DNA of 64,000 bases from CAZHBA01 sp964530225. Its GTDB lineage: Bacteria > Pseudomonadota > Alphaproteobacteria > UBA6615. The position numbers were made by a program, and so were the translations under genes. The notes beneath the pieces were generated by a model. It saw only the letters and a list, made by a program, of their open reading frames with translations, was not told the DNA's origin and made no database searches. The stretch covers positions 1-64,000 of the forward strand of contig CAZHBA010000064.1 in NCBI GenBank assembly GCA_964530225.1, read 5' to 3'. Positions 56,159-64,000 of this stretch are shown one piece after another (the stretch's first letter is position 1; every line of letters begins with the position of its first letter).

Positions 56159-57488
56159 ATTGTTGTTGCGACTGCTTCACTTCGCCGGTTTCGGTGCAGT
56201 CGAGCAGATCATGCGCCACCGCAGTTTCCGCATCTATCTCTACGGCCATATCCCCACCGTCATCGGTGTATGGGTGGTCCGCGTTGCCATCGGTTGGCTG
56301 GGCTGGCAATTAACCGGCTCGGCGTTTTGGCTGGGTGCACTGGCCGCCGCGGATTCTATGCCCGTACTGGTTTTGGGTCCGATCGGCGGGGCGCTCGCCG
56401 ACATGTTGGATCGGCGTAAAATTGCCGTCGTAACGCAAGCCGCGCTTTGTGTTGTCGCCATTGTCCTGGTCGCGCTGACGATGTCTGGCCTCATGACCAT
56501 TTGGCTATTGTTCGCGTTGGCGCTGGCGCGTGGTATTACCGCTGCCTTCTGGCAGCCGGTGCGCCTGGCGATGATGCCCAACCTAGTGCCGCGCGAGGAA
56601 ATGCCCACCGCCATTGCACTCAATTCGAGCACCTTCCACTCAGCTCAGTTCATTGGCCCGGCGCTGGCCACAGGCTTGCTTACTTTGGGCGGACCGTCTC
56701 TGGCTTTTGCCTTCAACGTGGTAGCCGCGGGAGCCATGGTGTGGGTATTGATGGTGATCGACGTGCCGGCGACGGCGGACGGCAAACGCCTGCGTGGCAG
56801 CGTCTACGCCGAGATGGTCGAAGGCATACGCTTCGGGGTGACCCATGCCGGTATTGGCCCGATGCTTTTACTACTGCTGTTTCTCGGCATTTGCATTCGG
56901 CCGCTGACCGAACTGTTGCCCGGCTTTGCCGATTTGGTATTCGGGCTCGACGTTGGCGGTTATTCGACGATGGTTTCGTCGGTCGGTCTCGGTGCGATGA
57001 GTGGCGCCGTCTGGATGCTGCGGCAGGGCAATCGCGGCGGCATTACCGCCATATCGTTGCGCTCCGGCCTTGTCGGTGGTGCTGCGGCGTTGCTGTTCGC
57101 GCTCACCAACTGGCTACCATTGGCGATGGTGTGTCTAGCGGTTGTTGGGTTCAGCATGACCAGCGGTGGCATTGCCACCCAACAACTTGTACAGCTGGCG
57201 GTACCCGACGAATTGCGCGGGCGGGTGTTGAGCCTGTTCGGTATGATTTTTCGTGCTGGTCCGGGTGCGGGCGCCCTGATTATGGGCCGGATTGCTGACG
57301 CAACCGGTTTGGCGTGGCCGGTCGGTATCGGCGCAGCGTTGGGCCTGATTGCTTATATCTTCGCCAATACCCACCGGAACCGGCTGCAAGCCGCGCTCGA
57401 AGATGTGGGCCGGTCACTGGATATTACTACCACAAGAGCGGCAGCCGCTAAAACCAGCCGGCGCTCGGCTGGGCGGGCGGCGGAATAA
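56151..57488 (+). CDS. MFS transporter (MFS_3/EntS-like)
   Basis: The 445-residue protein has about twelve hydrophobic segments. It carries [21 protein letters not shown], the MFS loop 2-3 motif (G-x-L-A-D-x-x-x-R-R/K), and [19 protein letters not shown] and [20 protein letters not shown], typical of the MFS_3 branch that includes enterobactin exporters. The substrate is unknown. The start overlaps the mutS stop, so it is co-transcribed with mutS; glnD begins 74 bases later. A basic Ala/Arg-rich tail follows the last membrane segment. Confidence 0.87.
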   Translation: MGKLLLRLLHFAGFGAVEQIMRHRSFRIYLYGHIPTVIGVWVVRVAIGWLGWQLTGSAFWLGALAAADSMPVLVLGPIGGALADMLDRRKIAVVTQAALCVVAIVLVALTMSGLMTIWLLFALALARGITAAFWQPVRLAMMPNLVPREEMPTAIALNSSTFHSAQFIGPALATGLLTLGGPSLAFAFNVVAAGAMVWVLMVIDVPATADGKRLRGSVYAEMVEGIRFGVTHAGIGPMLLLLLFLGICIRPLTELLPGFADLVFGLDVGGYSTMVSSVGLGAMSGAVWMLRQGNRGGITAISLRSGLVGGAAALLFALTNWLPLAMVCLAVVGFSMTSGGIATQQLVQLAVPDELRGRVLSLFGMIFRAGPGAGALIMGRIADATGLAWPVGIGAALGLIAYIFANTHRNRLQAALEDVGRSLDITTTRAAAAKTSRRSAGRAAE

Positions 57489-57561
57489 CAACGTAGCAGG
57501 AGATAATCTGCGCCGGGATGTGCTAGAAAGTCCCGTTGCCGATTACTGAAACTGCGGTGTT

Positions 57562-60324
57562 ATGAGCGAAACAAAGCGTCAGCGCGACATAATTGACCGC
57601 GCCGCCCTAGCCGAGGAGATCGCGGTCTTGCGGACGGAGGCGCGCGACGATATGGGCGGCCGCAAGGCCGTGCTCGAGAGGTTACGCGCAGCGTTGGAGG
57701 CTGGCCGGGACGTGGTCCGCCGGCGGTTTGAGGACGGTAAGGCCAGCGGCACGCGGGCCGGGGCCAATCTGACATTCCTGTTCGATCAGATTATCCACAT
57801 CGCCCACGACGTGGCCGCCGAGGAGTATCCATCTGCCAACCCGACCAGCGCTGACCGTCTCGCCATCGCCGCGGTCGGTGGATATGGGCGCGGCGAAATG
57901 GCGCCTTTCTCCGATATCGACCTCTTGTTCCTGCTTCCCTACAAGCAGACGCCGCGTGGCGAGCAGATGGTGGAATATATTCTGTATCTGCTGTGGGACC
58001 TTGGCGTCAAAGTCGGCCATTCGACGCGTTCGACCACCGACTGTGTGCGCCTTGCAAAGCAGGATCTTACGATCCGCACGGCGCTTCTCGAGGCCCGTTT
58101 TCTACGGGGCGATCAAGCCCTATTTCTGGAATTTTGCGCTGCCTTCCAGGAACGTGTCGTCACCGGGACGGCGGTCGAGTTCGTCGATGGCAAGCTAACG
58201 GAACGCGATGAGCGGCACAAAAAATTGGGCGACAGCCGTTATCTCGTCGAGCCTAATGTCAAAGATGGCAAAGGCGGATTACGCGATCTGCAGACGCTCT
58301 TTTGGATCGCCAAATACACCTACCAGGTCGACAATGTCAGCGAGCTCGTGGCCCACGATGTGCTATCGGACGAGGAGGCGCGTAACTTCGCCAAGGACCA
58401 GAATTTTTTGTGGACGGTACGCTTCTACCTTCATTATCTGGCCGACCGCGCCGAAGAGCGCCTAACTTTCGATTTGCAAACGCGCTTGGCCGAATGCATG
58501 AACTATACCGACCATGCCGGTGCCAGCGGGGTCGAGCGGTTCATGAAGCACTACTATCTGGTGGCCAAGGACGTCGGCGACCTAACCCGTATTTTCTGTG
58601 CTTCGATCGAGGCCGAGAATATGCGCAAGCCCATAATCAAGCTGCCGCGGTTCGGTCGGTCGCGCGACCTCATGGGTTTCAAGCTTGACAGCGACCGCCT
58701 GACAGTGAGCGATGATGGAATGTTCGCCCGCGATCCGGTGGCGATGGTGCGATTGTTCCGCGTTGGCCAGCTGGAAGGCATCGACATACATCCCCATGCG
58801 CTGCGGCTGGTGACGCAAAACCTGCGCAAGATTGGTAAAAAGATACGTAGCGATCCCGAAGCGACCCGTTTGTTTATCAATATCGTGACGTCGACGGATG
58901 AACCGGAAGTAGCGCTGACGCGCATGAACGAAGCGGGTGTCTTTGGGCGATTTTTACCCGATTTCGGCCGCGTCGTCGGCCAGACCCAGCACGACATGTA
59001 TCATGTCTTCACGGTCGACGAGCACACCATTCAGGCGATTGGGCTATTGGCCTCGATCGAACGCGGCGAGCAACGCCGCGAGCATCCAGTAGCGAGCGAA
59101 TTGTTGCCGACCATCGGTTCGCGCCGTGCCCTATACGTTGCGGTCTTATTGCATGATATCGCCAAGGGGCGCGGTGGCAATCATTCTGAGCTCGGCGCCG
59201 AGGTGGCCCGCAAGGTCTGCCCGACCCTAGGGCTAAGCGAAGAGGAAACGGAAACCGTTGAGTGGCTGGTGCGCCATCATCTGGCCATGAGTGATGTGGC
59301 GCAGAAACGCGATTTGACGGACGCCAAGACTATTACCGACTTTGCCGAATTAGTTCAGTCGCTCGAACGGTTGCGGCTACTGCTGTGCTTGACGGTGGTC
59401 GACATGCGTGCGACCGGACCGAACGTTTGGAACAACTGGAAAGCGGAACTGCTGCGCGAATTATACGGTGCAACCGTAGACGTGTTATCCGGTGGCCAGT
59501 TGACTCAGGCCCACATCACTCGGGTCAAAGCCGCCAAGGAGGCCTTGCAGGCCCGCCTCACCGATTGGCCAAAAGCCGACATTGAAGCCCAGCTTGGGAG
59601 GGGCTATCCAGGTTACTGGCTAACTTTCGACGATGAGGCGCTCGAGCGCCAGGCGCGTCTCATGCGTACAGCCGAATTGGAACACCGACCGCTGACAGTC
59701 GAGATCCGGGTCGTCTCTGATCTCGATGTGACGGAAGTGACCATCTACACGCAAGACCATCCCGGTCTATTCTCGCGCATCGCCGGCGCGTTTGCTGCCG
59801 TCAGTGCCAGTATCGTCGACGCTAAGGTGTTCACCACGACTGAAGGCATGGCACTCGACGTGTTTTGGCTCCAGGACGCCAACGCGCGGGCCTTCGATCA
59901 GACGCTGGCGTTGGCGCGCATGTCGGTACAGATCGAGCGGGCACTGGCCGGAGAGATGAAGCGCGACGAGGCTCATGCCGAGCGCACTTTCGTGCCCGAG
60001 CGCACCCGCGTCTTTGCTGTGGCGCCACGGGTCATCATCGACAACCAGGCGAGCGCAACCCACACAGTGATCGAAATTAACGGCCGTGATCGGCCCGGCT
60101 TCCTCTATTCAGTGACTCGTGCTCTGTACTCACTGTCGCTGCAAATATCGTCGTCGAAAATTTCAACCTATGGCGAGCGTGCGGTCGATGTCTTCTATGT
60201 GAAGGACAGCTTCGGTATGAAGGTGACCCACGAAGATCGCTTGGAGAAAACCCGCAACACTTTGCTTGAAGCCATCGGCGAAGTTGATGATGCTTCAGAC
60301 CAACGCTCGGCGGCGGCTGAATAA
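57562..60324 (+). CDS. glnD: [Protein-PII] uridylyltransferase / uridylyl-removing enzyme
   Basis: GlnD senses glutamine and uridylylates or deuridylylates PII. The 920-residue protein has a nucleotidyltransferase domain near residue 106 with VGGYGRGEMAPFSDIDLLFL (catalytic G-x12-D-x-D pattern), an HD phosphohydrolase domain near residue 530 with VLLHDIAKGRGGNHSELGA, and two ACT domains, near 710-780 (DHPGLFSRIAGAFAA) and 835-905 (DRPGFLYSVTRALYSLSLQI). All catalytic motifs look intact. It is followed by murJ after 61 bases. Confidence 0.97.
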   Translation: MSETKRQRDIIDRAALAEEIAVLRTEARDDMGGRKAVLERLRAALEAGRDVVRRRFEDGKASGTRAGANLTFLFDQIIHIAHDVAAEEYPSANPTSADRLAIAAVGGYGRGEMAPFSDIDLLFLLPYKQTPRGEQMVEYILYLLWDLGVKVGHSTRSTTDCVRLAKQDLTIRTALLEARFLRGDQALFLEFCAAFQERVVTGTAVEFVDGKLTERDERHKKLGDSRYLVEPNVKDGKGGLRDLQTLFWIAKYTYQVDNVSELVAHDVLSDEEARNFAKDQNFLWTVRFYLHYLADRAEERLTFDLQTRLAECMNYTDHAGASGVERFMKHYYLVAKDVGDLTRIFCASIEAENMRKPIIKLPRFGRSRDLMGFKLDSDRLTVSDDGMFARDPVAMVRLFRVGQLEGIDIHPHALRLVTQNLRKIGKKIRSDPEATRLFINIVTSTDEPEVALTRMNEAGVFGRFLPDFGRVVGQTQHDMYHVFTVDEHTIQAIGLLASIERGEQRREHPVASELLPTIGSRRALYVAVLLHDIAKGRGGNHSELGAEVARKVCPTLGLSEEETETVEWLVRHHLAMSDVAQKRDLTDAKTITDFAELVQSLERLRLLLCLTVVDMRATGPNVWNNWKAELLRELYGATVDVLSGGQLTQAHITRVKAAKEALQARLTDWPKADIEAQLGRGYPGYWLTFDDEALERQARLMRTAELEHRPLTVEIRVVSDLDVTEVTIYTQDHPGLFSRIAGAFAAVSASIVDAKVFTTTEGMALDVFWLQDANARAFDQTLALARMSVQIERALAGEMKRDEAHAERTFVPERTRVFAVAPRVIIDNQASATHTVIEINGRDRPGFLYSVTRALYSLSLQISSSKISTYGERAVDVFYVKDSFGMKVTHEDRLEKTRNTLLEAIGEVDDASDQRSAAAE

Positions 60325-60385
60325 AAGCCGATCATAAGCGGGCACGCGCCTTTCCTTTGCCTTGATTTGCGATTAAGAGCGCGCC

Positions 60386-61933
60386 ATGGAGCTATTTCGA
60401 TCGATCGCCACTGTCGGCGGCTGGACTATGGGTAGCCGGGTGCTGGGGTTTGTTCGTGACATTCTAATTGCGAGCTTGCTCGGCGCCGGCCAGGTCACCG
60501 ATGCCTTCTTCGTGGCTTTGCAGTTGCCCAACATTTTCCGCCGATTATTTGCCGAGGGGGCGTTGAACGCCGCTTTTGTACCGTTGTTCGCCGGTGAGCT
60601 GACCCAGTCGGGGCGCGCTGCCGCGCGTGAGTTTGCCGAACGCGTCCTCGGTGTGATGGCGGGTGTGCTGATCGTGTTCAGCCTGCTTGTGGAAATATTT
60701 ATGCCCGAGGTCATGGGTGTGATTGCCGGTGGATTTCGCAACGACTCGCAAAAATTCCAGCTTGCGGTCGATTTTGCGCGTCTGACCTTTCCCTATCTGC
60801 TGTTCGTCTCGCTAGCGGCGATGCTTAGCGGTATTCTCAACACGCTTGAGCGTTTCGTCGCCGCTGCCGCCGCGCCGATCCTGTTGAACATCATTCTGAT
60901 CGGTGCCTTGGTCGCGGTCAGTCTTGGTTGGTTACCGGATCCGGGGCTGGCTCTGAGTTGGGGTGTCCTGATCGCTGGCGTCGGCCAGTTCGTGTGGCTG
61001 GTGCTCGCGTGCGCGCGCGCCGGCCTGTTGCCGACCGTGCCGCGTCTGGTGTTGGGTCCGCGGGTGCGCCGACTGTTTGCGCTGATGGGCCCGGGGATCG
61101 TCGGCGCCGGGGTCTACCAGATCAACGTTCTGATCGGCGTGCGTTTGGCCTCGGAGTTGCCCGAGGGTTCGGTGTCGTTTCTGTACTTCGCTGACCGGGT
61201 GAACCAATTGCCGCTGGGTGTTGTTGGTGCGGCTGTCGGCGTCGCTCTGCTGCCTCTTCTGTCGCGCCAACTGAAAGCGGGCGACAACGCCGGCGCACGT
61301 GACAGCCAGAACCGGGCAATCGAGTTCGCCATGTTGTTGGCCATACCGGCAGCGGCGGCGTTGTTGGTCCTGCCCGGTCCTATTGTCACGGTGCTGTTCC
61401 AGCGCGGGCAGTTCGGTGGTGACGATGCGCTGGCGACGGCGGCGACGCTGGCGGCGTTCGCCGTCGGCCTGCCCGCCTATGTATTGATCAAGGCGCTAGT
61501 ACCGGGCTTTTTCGCCCGCGAAGACACCGCGACGCCAGTTAAAATCGCTATTGGCACGCTGATCCTCAACGTTGCGGTGGCGCTGAGCCTGATGCCGTTC
61601 CTCGCCCATGTGGGTATAGCCCTGGCGACAGCGATCTCGGCGTGGGCCAATGCCTGTGCACTCACGGTTCTGTTGTATCGGCAGGGAGTACTGGTGCCCG
61701 ATGCCCGCCTCAAGGCCCGGCTGGTTCGCGTCGTCCTGTCGTCGGCGTTGATGGCAGCGGTCTTGTGGCTGGTAGTTTGTGGGCTGTCGCCGTGGTTGGT
61801 TCCCGGATCTCTGCAGGGGGTTGTCGCTCTGGTCGTGGTGGTGGCTGTTGGTCTGGTCGTCTACGGCGGGCTGGTACAAATCCTGGGTGTTATGCGTTGG
61901 ACGGAAATGCGTACCCTACTGCGTCGTACCTGA
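60386..61933 (+). CDS. murJ: Lipid II flippase MurJ
   Basis: MurJ flips lipid II across the inner membrane for peptidoglycan synthesis. The 515-residue protein has about 14 hydrophobic segments and the MOP-superfamily MurJ stretches GSRVLGFVRDILIASLLGAG, FFVALQLPNIFRRLFAEGA, LNAAFVPLF and SFLYFADRVNQLPLGVVGAA. The Arg residues in FVRD and FRRL and the SFLYFADR loop are typical. It lies between glnD and trpS as in many alphaproteobacteria. Confidence 0.96.
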   Translation: MELFRSIATVGGWTMGSRVLGFVRDILIASLLGAGQVTDAFFVALQLPNIFRRLFAEGALNAAFVPLFAGELTQSGRAAAREFAERVLGVMAGVLIVFSLLVEIFMPEVMGVIAGGFRNDSQKFQLAVDFARLTFPYLLFVSLAAMLSGILNTLERFVAAAAAPILLNIILIGALVAVSLGWLPDPGLALSWGVLIAGVGQFVWLVLACARAGLLPTVPRLVLGPRVRRLFALMGPGIVGAGVYQINVLIGVRLASELPEGSVSFLYFADRVNQLPLGVVGAAVGVALLPLLSRQLKAGDNAGARDSQNRAIEFAMLLAIPAAAALLVLPGPIVTVLFQRGQFGGDDALATAATLAAFAVGLPAYVLIKALVPGFFAREDTATPVKIAIGTLILNVAVALSLMPFLAHVGIALATAISAWANACALTVLLYRQGVLVPDARLKARLVRVVLSSALMAAVLWLVVCGLSPWLVPGSLQGVVALVVVVAVGLVVYGGLVQILGVMRWTEMRTLLRRT

Positions 61934-62051
61934 TGCGATTTTGATGGCGGCTTGACGGTAGGCTCCGGCCCGGCGATAACGGCGCGCCCCGCCCCGATCA
62001 GGTGGCCAGCAAATGCCCCTCGGGCGTCCAAACCCCCTGGAGAAGCTATCC

Positions 62052-63083
62052 ATGAGCCGTATTTTTTCAGGTGTTCAGCCGACCGGTGACCTCCATCTTG
62101 GTAACTATCTCGGCGCGATCCGCAACTTCGTCGGCCTGCAGAACGATTTCGAATGCATTTACTGCGTCGTCGACATGCACGCGATCACCGTGTGGCAGGA
62201 CCCGGCTGAGCTGGCTGCGAACACCCGCGAAGTTGCGGCGGCGTTTCTGGCTGCGGGCATAGATCCGGCGCAAAGCATCATGTTTAACCAGAGCCAGGTA
62301 CCGGCCCATGCCGAGCTCGCCTGGATATTTAACTGCGTTGCGCGGATGGGCTGGCTCAACCGAATGACCCAGTTTAAGGAAAAAGCCGGCAAGCACCGCG
62401 AGAACGCATCGGTTGGCCTCTATGTCTATCCCAACCTGATGGCCGCCGATATTTTGGCTTACAAGGCGACCCATGTGCCGGTTGGAGAGGACCAAAAACA
62501 GCATTTGGAGCTAACGCGCGATATCGCGATCAAGTTCAACAACGACTTCAACGCCGAATATCTGCCGGTGGTTGAACCGCTGATTTTAGGCGAAGCCACC
62601 CGGGTAATGAGCCTGCGCGACGGCAGTAAGAAAATGTCTAAGTCGGATCCGTCGGACTATTCGCGCATCAATCTGACCGACGGGTCGGATGCGATCGCGC
62701 AAAAGATCCGCAAGGCGCGTACCGACGTTGACGCTCTGCCGGGCCCCGCTGTTCTGGCCAGCGACGGCGGTCATGTGGAGGCGGTCTACGAAAAGGCGCG
62801 TCCGGAAGCGTTCAACCTACTGTCAATCTATGCCGCGCTGTCGGAAGAGTCGATGGCGATGACACTGGAGCAATTCGAAGGTGCCCAGTTCAGCGCTTTC
62901 AAGGGCGAGTTAGCCGATTTGGCGGTCGCCAAACTGGGGCCGATCGGCGAAGAAATGCAACGGTTGATGGCCGATCCCGGACATGTCGATAGCATTCTGC
63001 GAGATGGCGCGGCGCGGGCCAACGCCATCACCGAGCCGGTTCTACGTGAAGTGCATGAAATCGTCGGGTTCCTGAACCCATAA
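62052..63083 (+). CDS. trpS: Tryptophanyl-tRNA synthetase
   Basis: TrpS charges tRNA-Trp. The class I enzyme (343 aa from ATG 62052) has the HIGH-like [18 protein letters not shown] near residues 10-27, [42 protein letters not shown] and the KMSKS loop [10 protein letters not shown] near residue 193. The open frame back to 62013 has no support; TGGAGAAG precedes the ATG. Confidence 0.97.
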   Translation: MSRIFSGVQPTGDLHLGNYLGAIRNFVGLQNDFECIYCVVDMHAITVWQDPAELAANTREVAAAFLAAGIDPAQSIMFNQSQVPAHAELAWIFNCVARMGWLNRMTQFKEKAGKHRENASVGLYVYPNLMAADILAYKATHVPVGEDQKQHLELTRDIAIKFNNDFNAEYLPVVEPLILGEATRVMSLRDGSKKMSKSDPSDYSRINLTDGSDAIAQKIRKARTDVDALPGPAVLASDGGHVEAVYEKARPEAFNLLSIYAALSEESMAMTLEQFEGAQFSAFKGELADLAVAKLGPIGEEMQRLMADPGHVDSILRDGAARANAITEPVLREVHEIVGFLNP

Positions 63084-63265
63084 AATTTCCGGTAGTGTGG
63101 TGCCGGTCGATTATTCCGCCTGCGAGTAGCAATGCCAGAAAGACAGAGATACAGAGACCATATCGACATGCTCGTGGTGTTGGTAGCAACGTGCCACAAA
63201 AGCCGTACACCGGGCGAGCCCTCGAAGATCGTTTGCACTGGGCCAGCCCGGTAAGATTCACGCGA

Positions 63266-63484
63266 CTACGGCTGATGGTCACCGGTTAACTGCGCAAGTT
63301 CCTTGACGCCATCCCGCCACATATAGCCACTGACAGCGATTTGCGGGTATAGTGCGCGCATGACGATGCCAACTCGATCGAGCGACAGACCGTCGACGGC
63401 AAAACGGTTGCGCACTTCTGTAACGAAGCTAGGGATGCCATCGGTGTGGCGGCCGAAATTCTCCACCAGCCGAAGACCGGGCAA
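63266..63484 (-). pseudogene. Possible N-terminal fragment of an adenylate/guanylate cyclase-like protein
   Basis: A 72-residue minus-strand frame reads ENFGRHTDGIPSFVTEVRNR and then LDRVGIVMRALYPQIAVSGY with WRDG. The L-x-R-V-x-x-x-x-R-x-L-x-P pattern followed by Y-x-W-R is like the N-terminal region seen before class III cyclase domains in some proteobacteria, but no cyclase domain follows. It could instead be a small gene of unknown function. I call it a fragment with low confidence. The bases from 63084 to 63265 show a 41-codon plus-strand frame without recognisable similarity and nothing else. Confidence 0.35.
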
Positions 63485-63811
63485 TTGTTATCCTGAGATG
63501 GGGCACCCGGATGAGCCTGTTCTAAGGTGTTGGGTACGGTCGCCGTGACCGGCTCGACCGTGGCCGCACCATCCGGTTTGTAGCGGCGAATTGTGACCTT
63601 GGTTTACTGGGGATAAATTGTGGAACGAGCATAAATAAGTCCCTTGTTCAATTGATTATTTTGATATTAGCGCTAGCTACGCGATGATATTGGGATACTT
63701 GATTTGTTTGGGAAATAGTCCAAATTAGCGCTAATAGAAGTTGGGATTTCGGCCATTTCTTAACAAGGCCGGTTTTATGAGACGCCGAAACGTTGCGGGA
63801 GATATCAAATC
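63485..63811. promoter_or_regulatory. AT-rich region upstream of nfu with repeated palindromic element
   Basis: No gene is recognised here. The perfect 12-base palindrome ATTAGCGCTAAT (63724-63735) has a partner ATTAGCGCTA (63666-63675) on the same strand, 58 bases earlier. Both lie in the AT-rich DNA 77-146 bases before the nfu start, a position suited to an operator pair. The regulator is unknown; the element is not the ICE or IRO iron box that I know. Confidence 0.4.
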
Positions 63812-64000
63812 GTGTTTATTCAGACCGAAGAAACCCCGAACCCGGCGACTTTGAAATTCCTGCCCGGCCTCGATGTGATCGCCGCGGGCACCGCCGATTT
63901 TCCTAATCGCAAAACGGCAGAGTGCTCGCCGTTGGCAATGCGGTTGTTCGATGTTTCCGATGTTATAGCGGTGTTCTTAGGCGCCGATTTTATCACCGTC
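63812..64000 (+). CDS. NfuA/NifU-type iron-sulfur scaffold protein (N-terminal part)
   Basis: The first 63 residues are visible before the window ends. From GTG 63812 the sequence reads [20 protein letters not shown], then [20 protein letters not shown] and DFITV, the signature of the Scaffold_NFU N-terminal domain. The expected C-terminal NifU domain with its CxxC cluster site lies outside. These proteins carry Fe-S clusters to targets. The location after trpS is conserved in alphaproteobacteria. GGGAG about ten bases upstream supports the start. Confidence 0.9.
   Translation, partial: MFIQTEETPNPATLKFLPGLDVIAAGTADFPNRKTAECSPLAMRLFDVSDVIAVFLGADFITV

Noticed and set aside
1..64000. CRISPR arrays, insertion sequences, tRNA or rRNA genes
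   Set aside because: No regularly spaced repeats, transposase motifs, terminal inverted repeats of IS type, or tRNA T-loop signatures were found by eye; a dedicated scan would be needed to exclude divergent cases.

Overview
The window looks like chromosomal DNA of an alphaproteobacterium, probably near the Rhodospirillales. The reasons are gene order and gene type. hemE and a PEP-synthase-regulator-family gene (the RP001 homologue) flank an AT-rich gap, as at the Caulobacter and Rickettsia replication origins. The window also carries secB-fxsA-tim44, hslVU divergent from the his operon, hrcA-grpE-dnaK-dnaJ, pst/pho, mutS-glnD-murJ-trpS-nfu, long PstA/PstC proteins and an alphaproteobacterial-type GlnD. 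No IS element, prophage, CRISPR array, tRNA or rRNA was recognised by eye.

Layout: 0.1-2.7 kb is hemE-hemH-hemJ (minus strand, overlapping). 2.7-3.1 kb is the likely oriC. 3.1-6.2 kb is PPSR-aroE-coaE-dnaQ. 6.2-12 kb holds secB, fxsA, tim44, a wrecked mltA, lutABC and smr. 12-14.7 kb has a cyclase-family hydrolase and hslVU. 14.9-20 kb is the his operon (hisB, H, A, F, E) with a methyltransferase-like ORF, a DUF2628 protein, a GNAT and a HIT protein interleaved. 20-25.4 kb has a TauD-type dioxygenase, panBC, an amidohydrolase and a VOC protein, with two decayed stretches. 25.4-31.7 kb has gshB, a BON lipoprotein, an rsmI pseudogene, an LppC-like lipoprotein, hemW, rdgB and rph. 31.9-38.8 kb is hrcA-grpE-dnaK-dnaJ-dapB-nth. 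38.8-45.4 kb has a lipoprotein, bactofilin, an EI24 protein, a PfkB kinase, a peptide-binding protein, ald and a macro-domain pseudogene. 45.4-53.0 kb is phoR-pstSCAB-phoU-phoB, with a clear Pho box. 53.0-64.0 kb is a maeB stub, mutS, an MFS protein, glnD, murJ, trpS, a broken ORF and the start of nfu.

Most genes are ordinary housekeeping genes. The striking feature is repeated decay at conserved loci. mltA is reduced to its signal peptide plus a frameshifted C-terminus. rsmI has lost its core and has a nonsense codon and a frameshift. maeB is cut to about 50 codons exactly where the pho cluster begins. A macro-domain gene, a chemotaxis-receptor fragment, a small membrane-protein gene and a possible cyclase N-terminus are also broken. 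This points to recent relaxed selection and rearrangement, perhaps in a host-associated or narrowing lineage, but that last step is inference. I did not find a convincing new multi-gene system.
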